Source of the DNA: Persicaria tinctoria
Lineage: Eukaryota > Streptophyta > Magnoliopsida > Caryophyllales > Polygonaceae
NCBI GenBank assembly: GCA_037127255.1
Contig: JBANSL010000006.1
Span: 81,013,850-81,077,849, forward strand
DNA: 64,000 nucleotides
Direction of reading: 5' to 3'
The position numbers were made by a program, and so were the translations under genes. Within the stretch, counting starts at the first letter, position 1. Every line of letters starts with the position of its first letter. Shown piece after piece: positions 28,283 through 38,434 of this stretch. A model generated the notes under the pieces. It was not told the origin of the DNA. It saw only the letters and a list, made by a program, of their open reading frames with translations, and did no database searches.

Positions 28283-28574
28283 AATGTGGGACGAGATGGG
28301 ATTTGCAGGATTGATACGGGTCGTCCCGCATGATTTTTGTGGGACAAGATCGGGACGAAATTGAATATTTTTTTTGCAAATATTATAAGTAATTAAATTT
28401 ATAATTTTACAATATGAATTTATAATTCAATATTCATATGTCTCAAAAACCCTATAAAATTTATTGTTCAAACCGCTCCACAATCTAATCATATAATTCA
28501 GGTTTTTATAAATTTGAATTTTATAATGTATGCTCAGGGTATATCAACAACAAAAAAATGACAAGAGTATAAAT

Positions 28575-28711
28575 TTAATCATAACCCTATAATTAATATT
28601 GGTAGAAGTTTATGAAATTAATATTAAAAAATGAATCAAAAAATTAATCATAACCCTATAATTAATATTGGTAGAAGTTTATGAAATTAATATTAAAAAA
28701 ATGAATCAACA
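28575..28711. repeat. Tandem duplication, 2 x 69 bp
   Basis: The unit beginning TTAATCATAACCCTATAATT (28575) is repeated at 28644 with a one-base length change in a poly-A run. The flanks are AT-rich. Confidence 0.88.
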
Positions 28712-28934
28712 AATTACTATCAAATACATCCCACGTTCCCAGCCTCTTAATTTCAATATATTTTGGTAAAAATTTGTAACACAACCCACGTTTGGCAAAG
28801 GAAAAGAAAAGAAAAAGAAAAAAAATTGTACACATGTATAATTGTGATTGGTAGTGTATTAATATGGGGTATACACCAAGTGTATGTGCATCACCCTCCG
28901 TGGGAACTTGAGCGGGTGAACTAGGATCCTCTCC

Positions 28935-29561
28935 TAAATTGAGCATGGCCCGGGCTGGGCGGTGTTGGGCCGGGCCTTAACCAAAATTTCAGCCCATTAC
29001 ACCGGATCGGACTTAGGCCAGGCCCGATTTTTAGGCCTACTGCCTTGTCTAAGCCCGCTCTCATTGTCGGGCCGGGCCGTCCAGCGAGCTAAACGGGCCT
29101 ATCATCTCAAATTCATTTTTTATTCGAAATCGAATTAAATTTTTTAAAAAAAGAGGCAAATCACAAATTATACCAATACTTTCAAATTTGAGGCAAATAT
29201 GAACACAATATTAGCTTACTAACAAATACAATACAAAGTTATATCTATATACACACAAAGAATATATAATGTAATACAAAGTTATATATATACTGTATAG
29301 AAAGTTATACATACAAATATACAAAATATTGTAAACATTGTAAACGTATATATACATATATATACTCTATAGAAATATAATTAGGTATATACACAACACT
29401 GTAAATACATTGTACGTATACAACACTGTAAATATATATATTGTAAATTTAAATGTGTTTTTATTATGTTATATGCACACACTGTAAATATATATATAGA
29501 GAATAGGTAACTTGTGAATGTCCACCCCTAGAAATATAATTAGGTATATATTTTTATTATG

Positions 29562-29616
<55 letters not shown>

Positions 29617-29851
29617 TATATAACTTATATAATTATATATATAATATTAATTTATATAAAACCGGGTCGGGCCTGTCGGCCCGCTTGGGCACCCTCTGCC
29701 CAAGCCCGTCCCTCTGCCCAAGCCCGTCCCTCTGGCCCTACCGGGCCGGGCTCGTCGGCCCGCTTGGGCCAACTACTTTGTCCAAGCCCGCATATTTTCC
29801 CGGGCGGGTTGGGCGGGCCAGGCGGGTTGGCCCATGTTTGCTCAGGTCTAG
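28935..29851. mobile_element. Putative non-autonomous hAT-like element with GGCCCG-rich ends
   Basis: The left end TAAATTGAGCATGGCCC and the right end (reverse complement TAGACCTGAGCAAACATGGG) are similar and inverted. Both ends carry arrays of GGCCCG/CGGGCC words (28945-29100 and 29655-29840) around an AT-rich core with a (TA)n run. Repeated subterminal GC motifs around an AT core are typical of hAT-family non-autonomous elements. I find no convincing 8-bp target duplication and no transposase, so ends and class are tentative. Confidence 0.4.
29567..29610. repeat. (TA)n microsatellite
   Basis: About 22 TA units lie inside the AT core of the putative hAT-like element. Confidence 0.93.
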
Positions 29852-30309
29852 AATTTACCTAATAACTTCCTAATAAACTAAGAGAAAATTTCTAATTTAA
29901 GGAGTGTCCTAGTTTTTGTAAAAATTGGTAGAGTGTCCATTAGTCTTAACCTGATTTATTTTCTCTTTTTTTTAATTAAAATAAACTAACGTCCTAAGCC
30001 TCTGTTAGTTTCTCTGTTCGTGCTCAAACCTAAGTCTTAATTCGTTGCTCTCACCCATCACTGGCCGCCTCCCTCACAACACCTCCATCGGCGCCGACGC
30101 CACTGCTGCCACCTCTTTCTCCATCGACTACCTCAGACCCGATCCTCTTTCGCGATCGCCTATCACCACCAACGAGCAGATTACCTTCCTTAGACCCTCT
30201 CCTCCTAAATACACCGCCCTCTCCTTCACATCCACCAGCCTCTCCTCCCAAATCCATCGGTCTTCTTCCCTCCTTGACCTCGCGAGCGTGAAAGTGGAAG
30301 GAGCAAACG
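29852..30309 (+). other. Spacer then GC-rich, leader-like block
   Basis: The first part is AT-rich. From about 30045 the sequence turns GC-rich with long overlapping frames on both strands (105, 110 and 98 codons). None resembles a known protein. The composition is like a 5' UTR or first exon of a plant gene. Confidence 0.3.
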
Positions 30310-30405
30310 ATGTCGACGGAGAACCTTGGCGATTTCAGCGCCACCGCAATCAGCGCCGGTGACGGCTTCCCGACGATTATCAAGCTTCCTTGTGTCTTTC
30401 AGTAG
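30310..30405 (+). CDS. Short unrecognised ORF, possible first exon or gene fragment
   Basis: A 31-codon frame starts at ATGTCGACGG, at the end of a GC-rich leader-like block, and reads MSTENLGDF... to a TAG just after a CTTTCAG. It is too short to identify and sequence beyond is AT-rich without further exons I can recognise. It may be a remnant of a host gene or a captured fragment. Confidence 0.2.
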   Translation: MSTENLGDFSATAISAGDGFPTIIKLPCVFQ

Positions 30406-32099
30406 GTGGTCATTTTCTGCTGCTCTCGATTCCGGTATGGTCTTGTTCTCTGCACTTTTCAATCGATGAACAAGAATAAAAGTTTTGGTTGAAGATTGAC
30501 AATGCCTTATTAAGCACACCAAGTGTTTGACGTAATGCCTGTATGAAATTGTCCACTAAATTCGAATTGATTTGGCATTTGTATAAAAATAACTTGATTG
30601 TTGTGCTGATTTAACCTTCCTCTACGCTTTAGGCGGCTAGATGATGGCTATTTTGTTTTTGTTGATGATTTTAACATTGTTGCTGACACCCCTGATAACG
30701 ATGCCAGCAGATTGCTTGTTTTTTAATTTGAGTTGCCACTCCAGGTTGATTTACTGGCTTTCATCGATTGAATATTATATATGCATCTGTTGAATTCTAA
30801 CTTCCTCAACATTAGTTACAACCTTTTTAGAGTTGCCTGAATATTGTGAACTATCTTTGAAAAGTTTTGGAGATGTGAATCTTTGGAAGGCAGAATCACT
30901 CATGTTGTCGATGCCATTTATATCTACAAAGAATCAGTCATATATGTGTGCATCTCCCATAATAGAACAACTAAGGTGTGTGTCTTAATTTTAGAGGTTT
31001 TTGGGCAATAATAACTTTCTATTGGCCCAAAATTATCTATCTAATAAGGTTAGAAAATGTGAACTTTTTTGTTGCTTTATTAATCATAGTAGTAAACTAA
31101 AAATTGAATTATCTTCCTATCCCCGGTGTTGTCTGTTGTGCCTTAATTTGTCTGTGTTGAAAGGTTCAAAATCCTTGTAGGAATATATGATTTTGGGTTT
31201 GTTAATATGCATGCACTAACCTTGATCAATATATATTAATTTATTCATAGATAATATAATGACAAAGGAGGAGGATCGCAAGCTTGGTTTTACTTTCTAG
31301 AATTTTAGTACTAAAAACTTGAACATGAAAAGTGGACTAGTTGAACACGCTTGAACTAGAAAATTGGACTAATTTTGAATGGTGTACATTTAAATTCATT
31401 ATTCATATACCTTTCATACTGATTATGGGTTTTACCAAATATATTTTCTTATGCATCTGATATTTTGTTTAATTCTTTTGCAGGTTGCCGATATAAGACA
31501 TTTATTACAGTAGCCTGCTGGTAGAAATGTTTGGATAGTTTCTTTTACCTATGGTTAAAATTTTTAAAGCTGCACACACCATTATTTTAATGTGTATTGG
31601 GGTTTTAGTAAGTTTGTACTCCACAGATTCAGTAAATGGCATCAAACACGAAAAATAATGTTGCTGACACCGTTAATAACGGTGTCATCTTCTACTGACA
31701 TGTTTTTTTACTTATGCTGACATGTTTTTTTTTGTTAAATAGAAATTAGTGAATTTTTTTGTTGTAGCTTATGCTGTTGTATCATCTTGTGGTTGCTGTT
31801 GCTTCTGATTTTTGCTTGCATCTTGCTTCTGTTGATTTCGGGGCTGTTGTAGCTTCTGAATTTCGCTTGCATCTTGCTTCTGCTGGTTTCGGGTCTCTTT
31901 TCGGGGCTGCTGTAGCTTTTGAATTTCATCTTCTGTTGTATCTGTCTTGAGCTTGTTTGTGGAACCATGATGCTTTTCATGTCAGCACCTTAGGTTGTAT
32001 AATAATACATCGGATTCTGAAGAAATTGGAATATAATCTTGCACATTCCATTGATTACACTTCTAAGGTGGTTTCCTTTGAGGAGATTTTATCAGATAA
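30406..32099. other. AT-rich spacer, no supported gene
   Basis: This resembles intron or intergenic DNA. A local repeat of a TTGCTTCTGNTGNTTTCGGG-like phrase at about 31790-31920 makes an 81-codon minus frame with internal repeats (SKMQAKFRSYNSPE, SKMQAKIRS). I regard this as repeat-driven, not a gene. Confidence 0.5.
31666..31686. repeat. Perfect 10-bp inverted repeat
   Basis: GACACCGTTA and TAACGGTGTC are separated by a single A. A related imperfect copy (GACACCCCTGATAACGATGCC) is at about 30684. Confidence 0.85.
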
Positions 32100-32508
32100 T
32101 TTAGAATTAGTTATCTAGCAATAGATGTTATAGTTGTGTAAATGTTGACATCTAGTTGTTGATGGGCAAAAGTTTTATCTTTTACAATATCTTTTATTAG
32201 AGGATTGTAGAAGTTTGAGCTTCTCATCTCATGTAATATATGATATGAATTTTGAAAATGATCTTATTCGTAAACTCTGTCTTTTATTAAATGATGACAT
32301 CTTCTAGAAACTTTAGAAATTCATTAAATGTTGACATTTAGCTTAATGGTTGACATTTAACTTAAATGTTGACATTTAGCCGTTGATGGGCAAAAACTTT
32401 ATCTTTTACCATATCTTTTATTAGATGATTGTAGAAGTTTGAGCTTCTCATCTCATGTAATATGACATCAATTTTGAGAATGATCTTATTTGTAAACTTT
32501 ATCTTTTA

Positions 32509-32761
32509 CTCCCTCCGTTCGGCAAAACTTCTCGTTTTAGAGTTTTGTTTTTGTTCGGAAAAACTTGTCAGTTTAGATATTTTTGCTTTTACTTTACTAA
32601 AATGCCCTTGATTTGATTGATGTGTTGTGAATTGTAGTTTTTGATAAAGTAAAAATTAGAGTAATAATTGAGGGTAAATTAGTAAAAAAGAAGTGTAATT
32701 ATTAGTTTTATTAAAAGTTGTGTGGAGAGTTAAAATGACAAGTTTTGCCGAATGGAGGGAG
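32509..32761. mobile_element. Stowaway-type MITE (Tc1/mariner family)
   Basis: A 253-bp element has terminal inverted repeats CTCCCTCCGTTCGGCAAAAC and, at the other end, the reverse complement of CTCCCTCCATTCGGCAAAAC: about 22 bp with one mismatch. It is flanked by TA on both sides. The CTCCCTCCGT end and TA target are diagnostic of plant Stowaway elements. It interrupts one copy of the ~184-bp repeat. An uninterrupted copy with TTTTATTAAATG at the same point lies near 33243. It encodes nothing. Confidence 0.93.
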
Positions 32762-32920
32762 TATTAAATGTTGACATCTTCTGGAAACTTTAGAAATTCA
32801 TTAAATGTTAACATCTAACTGTTGATGGGCAAAATCTTTATCTTTTACAGTATCTTTTATTAGAGGATGGTAGAAGTTTGAGCATGATATTCTGTGTAAA
32901 CTGTATGATTCATCAAACTT

Positions 32921-33090
32921 GTAAATGCTGACATCTTCTGGAAACTTGTAAATGTTGACATCTTCTGGAAACTTGTAAATGCTGATTTCTTCTCGAAACT
33001 TGTAAATGTTGACATCTTCTATAGTTATCAAAAGTCGTAAATGCTGACATCTTCTGAAAACTTGTAAATGCTGACATCTTCTGGAAACTT
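32921..33090. repeat. 27-bp minisatellite, six units
   Basis: GTAAATGCTGACATCTTCTG-type units start at 32921, 32948, 32975, 33002, 33037 and 33064. Five are 27 bp. The fourth is 35 bp because of a changed tail. It sits inside one copy of the ~184-bp repeat. Confidence 0.9.
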
Positions 33091-33440
33091 TAGAAATTCA
33101 TTAAATGTTGACATCTAGATTTTGATGGGCAAAAGCTTTATCTTTTACAGTATCTTTTATTAGAGGATTGGAGAAGTTTGAGCTTCTTATCTCATGTAAT
33201 ATGATATCATTTTTGAGAACGATCTTATTTGTTAAGTTTATATTTTATTAAATGTTGACATCTTTTGGAAACTTTAGAAATTCATTAAATGTTGACATCT
33301 AGTTGTTGATGGGCAAAAGCTTTATCTTTTACAGTATCTTTTATTAAATGATTGTAGAAGTTTGAACTTCTCATCTCATGTAATATGATATCAATTTTGA
33401 GAATGATCTTATTTGTGAACTTTATCTTTTCCCTTTTAAT

Positions 33441-33780
33441 TGTGAGTGCTGACATGTGAACAATATATGATTAGATGTGCTTGAATGTGCTTGCGAAAAC
33501 TCAGTAATCTTATATGTGCTTGAATGTAATTGATGGATGTGTGTGGTTAGATGTGCTTGTGAAAATTCAGTAAGCTTTTAGATGTGCTTGAATTTAATTG
33601 CTGGATGTGTGTGGGTACATTGAAATTGAATATTGAGAGACAAATACAATATGTGTAGTTATATGATTAGTTTATGCTTGCTCTTGTACACAAATTGATA
33701 GATTTTTTTACCGCAAATTGTTCTTGCTTTTATATGATTAATTCATTCTTTTATATGATTTGTCATATTATTTGCTTAAA
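33441..33780. other. AT-rich spacer between repeat blocks
   Basis: A TTAGATGTGCTTG phrase recurs loosely at 33470-33600. No gene or clear element is seen. Confidence 0.5.
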
Positions 33781-34350
33781 ATTAAAATCTAAGTATTAGA
33801 TATCAATAATCTTATATTTGCCCAACGTGAATTAATTTATGCATATTTTAATCTTATATTTGCATATCATCAATTTATAATTGCATATTATACTTTTACA
33901 TTTGCACAACATCAATTTATATTTGCATATTATAATCATACATTTTCACAACATCAATTTGTATTTCCCCAACTTATTTTTATTTACTAAAAATTAAAAT
34001 CTAATTTTAGATATCAATAATCTTATATATGTACAACGTGAATTAATTTATACATATTTTAATCTTATATTTGCATATCATCAATTTATAATTGCATATC
34101 AAACTTTTACATTTGCACAAAATCAATTTATATTTTCATATTATAATCATACATTTGCGCAACATCAATTTGTATTTTCCCAACTTATTTTTATTTATTA
34201 AAAATGAAAATCTAAGTATTAGATATCAATAATCTTATATTTGCACAACGTGAATTAATTTATACATATTTTAATCTTATATTTGCATATCATCAATTTA
34301 TATTTGCATATCATACTTTTGCAATTTGCACAACATCAATTTATAAGATG
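33781..34350. repeat. AT-rich tandem repeat, ~212-bp unit, 2.7 copies
   Basis: The phrase ATTAAAATCTAA(G)T..TTAGATATCAATAATC starts copies at 33781, 33993 and 34204. Each goes on with TTTGCATATCATCAATTTA and ACATTTGCACAACATCAATT. The last copy is cut short near 34350. Confidence 0.88.
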
Positions 34351-34484
34351 CAAGAAATACTGATTTAAGATGAAAGAAAATACTGATGAGACAACAAAAT
34401 ATAAAAATTGTTCAAATTGAAATATAAAAGTCTTGTCGTAGGGTTATATTATTTATTTGAATGTTATGTTATAATGTAATTAAA

Positions 34485-34554
34485 AGCCTTTTAGCTCAAT
34501 GGTAGAGCGATGTACTTATGCGCAAATACGTGGGTTCGAATCTCGCATAGGTTA
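34485..34554 (+). tRNA. tRNA-like sequence (probable pseudogene or Pol III head)
   Basis: TTAGCTCAATGGTAGAGC gives a perfect D arm and A box. GTGGGTTCGAATCTCGC gives a T arm with B box. AGCCTTT and ATAGGTT form an acceptor stem with one mismatch and a G-T pair. The anticodon arm does not fold: 20 bases lie between the D and T arms with no 5-bp stem. I therefore cannot assign an amino acid. A truncated copy lies at 37058-37105, on the far side of the tandem array. Confidence 0.4.
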
Positions 34555-34675
34555 AAGTTTATAATAATTCATTCTAGTAATTTACAAAATTTCTAATAAA
34601 TGTTCAATAATAAGATATATTAGTGCAATTTTAAAATATAAATGCATTACTAAATGTTGAATACTAAGATATATT

Positions 34676-37042
34676 AGCGTCGGCAGCATCGATGTCGGCG
34701 TCAGCTGACATCTCTAATGTCAGCATCAACCGACATCTACAATTTCAACGTCAGCATCTCCGATGTTGACGTCAGCAACATCAATGTTAGTGTCAGCATC
34801 TCGGATGTCGGCGTCAGCAATGTGAGCGTCAGAGCTAACATGAAAAAAAGAAGCGTTGACACCAAAAAAAGCGAACTCGACGTCGGCGTCAGCAGCATCA
34901 GGAGCATCGATGTCGACGTCAGCTGACATCTCCGATGCCAGCGTCAGCATCTCCAATGTTGACGTCGGCAACATCAACGTCAGAGTTAGCATCTCCGATG
35001 TCGGCGTTAGTAGCGTCAGCATCTCGAATGTCGGCGTCAGCAATGTCAGCGTCAGTGCTAACAAAAAAAAAGCGTTGACACGAAAAAAAAGCATCTTCGA
35101 CGTCAACGTCAGCAGTGTCGGCAACATCGACGTTGGCGTCTACTGAAATCTCTGATATGAGTGTCAGCATCTCCAATGTTGGCGTCAGTAACATCAACGT
35201 CAATGTCAGCATATCTAATGTCGGTGTCAGCAACGTCAGCATCTCCGATGTTGGCATCAGCAATGTAAGCGTCAGTGTTGATACGAAAAAACGAAGTGTT
35301 GACATGAAAAAACGCATCTTCGAAGTCGGCGTCAGTAGCGTCGGTAGCATCAATGTCGGTGTCTACCGACATCTCCGATGTTAGCGTCAGCATCTCAGAT
35401 GTCGACGTCAGCAATGTCAGCGTCAGTGCTAACACGAAAAAAAGATGCGTTGACACACACAAAAAGATCTTCGACGTCGTCATCAACAACGTCCACAACA
35501 TCGATGTCGATGTCTGCCGACATCTCCGATGTCAGCATCAGCAGCGTCAACATCTCTGATCTTCACGTCAGCAACATCAACGTCAGTGTCAGCATCTCCG
35601 ATGTCAGTGTCAACAGCGTCAGCATCTCCGATGTTGATGTCAACAACATCAACGTCCGTGTCAGAATCTTCGATGTCAGCGTCAGCATCTCCGATGTCTG
35701 CATCAGCAGCATCAACATCAGTGTCAGGATCTCCGATGTCGGCGTCAGCAATGTCAGGATCTCCGATGTCGGCGTCAGCAATATCAGCGTCAGTGCTAAC
35801 ACGATAAAAAGAAGCGTTGACACGAAAAAAAGCATCTTCGACGTCGGCGTCAACAGCGTCCGCAGCATCGATGTCGGCGTCAGCCGACATCTCCAATGTC
35901 AACAGCAGCAGCGTCAACATCTCCAATGTTGACGTCAGCAACATCAACAACATCAACATCAGTGTCAGCATCTCCGATGTCAACGTCAGCATCTCCGATG
36001 TCGGCATCCACAACATCAACGTCAGTGTCAGCATCTCCGATATCGGCGTTAGCGATGTCAGCATCTCGGATGTCATCGTCAGCAATGTCAGCGTCGATGG
36101 TTACACAAAAAAAAAGAAGCATTGACGCGAAAAAAAGCATCCCTAACGTCGGTGTCAGCAGCGTCGGCAGCATCGATGTCGGCGTCAGCCGACATCTCTG
36201 ATGTGAGCGTAAGCTTCTCCGATGTTGACGTCAGCAACATCAACATCAGTGTCAGCATCTCCGATGTCAATGTTAGCAGTGTTAGCATCTCCGATGTCAA
36301 CGTTAGCAGTGTCAGCATCTCCGATGTCAACGTTAGCAGTGTCAGCATCAAAGATGCTGACATCATCAACGTTAGCATAAATGTCAGCATATTCGATGTC
36401 GCCATCAGCAATATCAACGTTAGTGCAGCTGACACGGAAAAAAAATCTTCGACGTCGGCGTCAGCATCTCCGATGTCAATGTCAACGGTGTCAGGAATGT
36501 CGGTGTCAGCAACATCTCTGATGTTAGCATCAGCATCTCCGATGTTGACGTCAGCAACATCAATGTTAGTGTCAGCATCTCCGATGTCTGCGTCAGCAGC
36601 ATCAACATCTCGAATGTCGGCCTCAACAATGTTAGCGTCAGTGCTAACACGAAAAAAAGAAGCGTTGACACGAAAAAAAGCATCCCTAACGTCGGCGTTA
36701 GCAGCATCGGCAACATCGATGTCTGCGCCAGCCGACATCTCCGATGTCAGCGTTAGCTGCGTAAGCATCTCCGATGTTGACGTCAGCAACGTCAACGTTA
36801 GTGTCAGCATCTTCGATGTCGGTATCAGCAATGTCAACATTAGTGCGTCTGACACGGAAAAAAACATCTTCGACGTCGGCGTCACCATCTCCAATGTCGG
36901 CGTCACCCGACATCAGCGTTAGCGATGACACGAAAAATGTTAGTGGTGTTCGCAATGTTAGTGGTGACAGTGTCAGTAGTGTCAACAATGTCAGTGTCAG
37001 CGGTGTCAGGAATGCCGGTGTCAGCAACATCGACGTTGACAT
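34676..37042. repeat. 2.4-kb higher-order satellite of GTCAGC / GATGTC words
   Basis: Degenerate 15-21 bp modules (GTCAGCATCTCCGATGTC, GTTGACGTCAGCAACATC) fill the whole stretch. They are grouped into longer units, most of them separated by A-rich joints of the type CACGAAAAAAAGAAGCGTTG, which recur at irregular spacings of about 150-370 bp. Within a unit all modules are multiples of three, so frames stay open on both strands (up to 272 codons, reading like SISDVDVS). The open frame changes from unit to unit because the A-runs vary in length, which argues against a protein. Five perfect TGACGTCA palindromes occur (near 34767, 35930, 36224, 36543, 36777). GC content is much higher than in the flanks. 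Confidence 0.9.
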
Positions 37043-37140
37043 TAATGCAATTTTAAAAGCCTCTTAGGTCAATCAATGGTAGAACGATGTGCTTATGTGC
37101 AAATAAGATATATTAAGACAATTTTAAAATACAAATGCAT
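37043..37140 (+). repeat. Duplicated flank of the satellite with truncated tRNA-like copy
   Basis: AATGCAATTTTAAAAGCCTC and a truncated tRNA-like head (37058-37105) are followed by AAGATATATTAAGACAATTT. The left flank has the same blocks: tRNA-like at 34485 and AAGATATATTAGTGCAATTT at 34612. The array therefore sits between two copies of one segment. Confidence 0.7.
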
Positions 37141-37410
37141 GTGCATATTCTTTCCAAAAGGTTGTTTAAACTTGCATAACATAATATTATATTTGCATAA
37201 CATAATATTATATATGCATAGTATCGGGTTATATTTGCATAGCAGAAAATGCTGACATGTAATTTTTTTTTAAAAAAAAACAGAAAAAAAAACCTGGACA
37301 CGCGAGGGGGGGCATGGGGGCACTGAGGTGGGGGACAGGGGGGTGACAAGACACATGATTTGCAAGGAAAAAGGAGGATGTGACGGGGATTTTCCCTCTA
37401 ATTGGCAAAG
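37141..37410. other. AT-rich spacer before a promoter-like region
   Basis: TTGCATAACATAATATTATA phrases, a poly-A run and a short G-rich patch are present. No gene is seen. Confidence 0.5.
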
Positions 37411-37418
37411 TATAAAAA
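37411..37418 (+). promoter_or_regulatory. TATA box of a putative small gene
   Basis: TATAAAAA lies about 300 bases before the start codon at 37709. In between is a leader-like stretch that ends in a pyrimidine-rich TTTTCATTTTCAG acceptor just before the ATG. This fits a gene with an intron in its 5' UTR. Confidence 0.35.
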
Positions 37419-37708
37419 GAGAGGAGGAGAGAAGACATTCAATTTCTTCCTCCCCTAGACAAAAGGGCTGGAGAAGAAGGCCACCATTGAAGAAAATTCG
37501 TCGGCCTCAAAGTCCAGTTGCAGAGCACTTGTCGGCCTCATTCATTGTTCGTGTCAGTGTTCAGAAACTTTCGGGTAACTTTGGTTTATGAGAAACCCTA
37601 ATTCTCAGTTGCAATGGGTAGATGTCTCTCTTGTTTCTCCTCATGTTTTACGAAAAGTAGATACCCATGAACCATAGTGCTGATCCCACTTTTCATTTTC
37701 AGGGTAAA

Positions 37709-38053
37709 ATGCCAAAGTATGTGTCACTCTCGTCTTCAACGGTCGTTGGAACTAGTGACAGTTATATGTATGTAGATGACAAGGGTAAGGGTCCGGAGGT
37801 GATCAACTTGGTTGAGGTGATGGAGACCATAGGGAAGAGTAATGAGCTGGGTGGGGTAGACATTACTGAAAGAGGTTTTGGAACTGGTGACAAGCATATG
37901 TATAAAGAGGACATGGATAAGGGTGTGGATGTGATCCAATTGGGTGACACGGACTACTCCTCATATGACACGGTAAACTGCCAAGGTGACATGTATCAGG
38001 GGTTGGAGGTCATATCCATAAGCAGTCAGGAGGAGGATGAGTGTTTGTGCTAG
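37709..38053 (+). CDS. Unrecognised 114-residue ORF with internal repeats
   Basis: The ORF starts ATGCCAAAGTATGTG, seven bases after a CAG splice-acceptor-like site, with a TATA-like box upstream. The protein is acidic and contains three related segments: YMYVDDKGKGPEVINL (about 31-46), HMYKEDMDKGVDVIQL (about 74-89) and GDMYQGLEVISI (about 102-113). It ends QEEDECLC. No membrane segment or known domain is seen. The repeat of 'MY..D.DKG..VI.L' suggests internal duplication or a short-linear-motif protein. The surroundings are transposon-rich, so this could be a transposon-borne gene. A start 14 codons upstream is possible but would lie in the presumed intron. Confidence 0.35.
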   Translation: MPKYVSLSSSTVVGTSDSYMYVDDKGKGPEVINLVEVMETIGKSNELGGVDITERGFGTGDKHMYKEDMDKGVDVIQLGDTDYSSYDTVNCQGDMYQGLEVISISSQEEDECLC

Positions 38054-38434
38054 TCGCATAAGGAAATCACCCTTGCCACTTGTGTGAATTTGATGATTAC
38101 ATTTATCAGCATTTCTGCTACTTCGATAAGGAAATCACCATTATCACCTGTTTGGAATCCTGTGTCACATGAATTATTTATCGTGTCACTTATTTGAATT
38201 TGATGGTACGCCTATAACAAAAGTTTCGAGCATAACAACATAGTCAACTACCGATCCACCAACAAATATCATTAAAATATCATAACATTCTACAACTGAT
38301 GACCAACGAACATTATAAAGAAAGCAACAAAGTTTATAGCAACGTATTACAATAACAACCTAGTCAACTACCGTCGACAAATATATGTTTGGAGCAACAA
38401 AGTTCATAAGAACCTACGACAATAACAACAAAGT
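38054..38434. other. Spacer, no supported gene
   Basis: AACAACCTA/TACAATAACAAC repeats occur at 38340-38465 and GTGTCAC words are scattered. Nothing else is recognisable. Confidence 0.5.

Larger units (their letters stand above)
32100..33440. repeat. Array of a ~184-bp repeat, five copies
   Basis: The anchor TGATGGGCAAAA recurs at 32160, 32384, 32823, 33123 and 33308. It is followed each time by a TTTATCTTTTACAGTATC-type stretch, then by TGAGCTTCTCATCTCATG in most copies. The spacing is 185 bp for the last pair. It is about 184 bp for the second pair once a MITE is subtracted, and longer where a 27-bp minisatellite has expanded. No coding potential is seen. Confidence 0.85.

Noticed and set aside
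30051..30383. 110-codon minus ORF, Gly/Arg/Val-rich
   Set aside because: It overlaps equally long frames on the plus strand in GC-rich DNA and has no recognisable domain or splice context.
32921..33090. CRISPR-like array in the 27-bp repeats
   Set aside because: Units are directly adjacent without unique spacers, and the genome is eukaryotic. It is a minisatellite.
34485..34554. Functional tRNA gene
   Set aside because: No anticodon stem can be formed and the acceptor stem has a mismatch, so I list it only as tRNA-like.
34717..36922. Long overlapping ORFs (up to 272 codons, Ser/Val/Asp- or Leu/Thr-rich) on both strands taken as a repeat-protein gene
   Set aside because: The open frame changes at nearly every A-rich joint and is open on both strands, as expected from triplet-length repeats, and no single frame spans the array.
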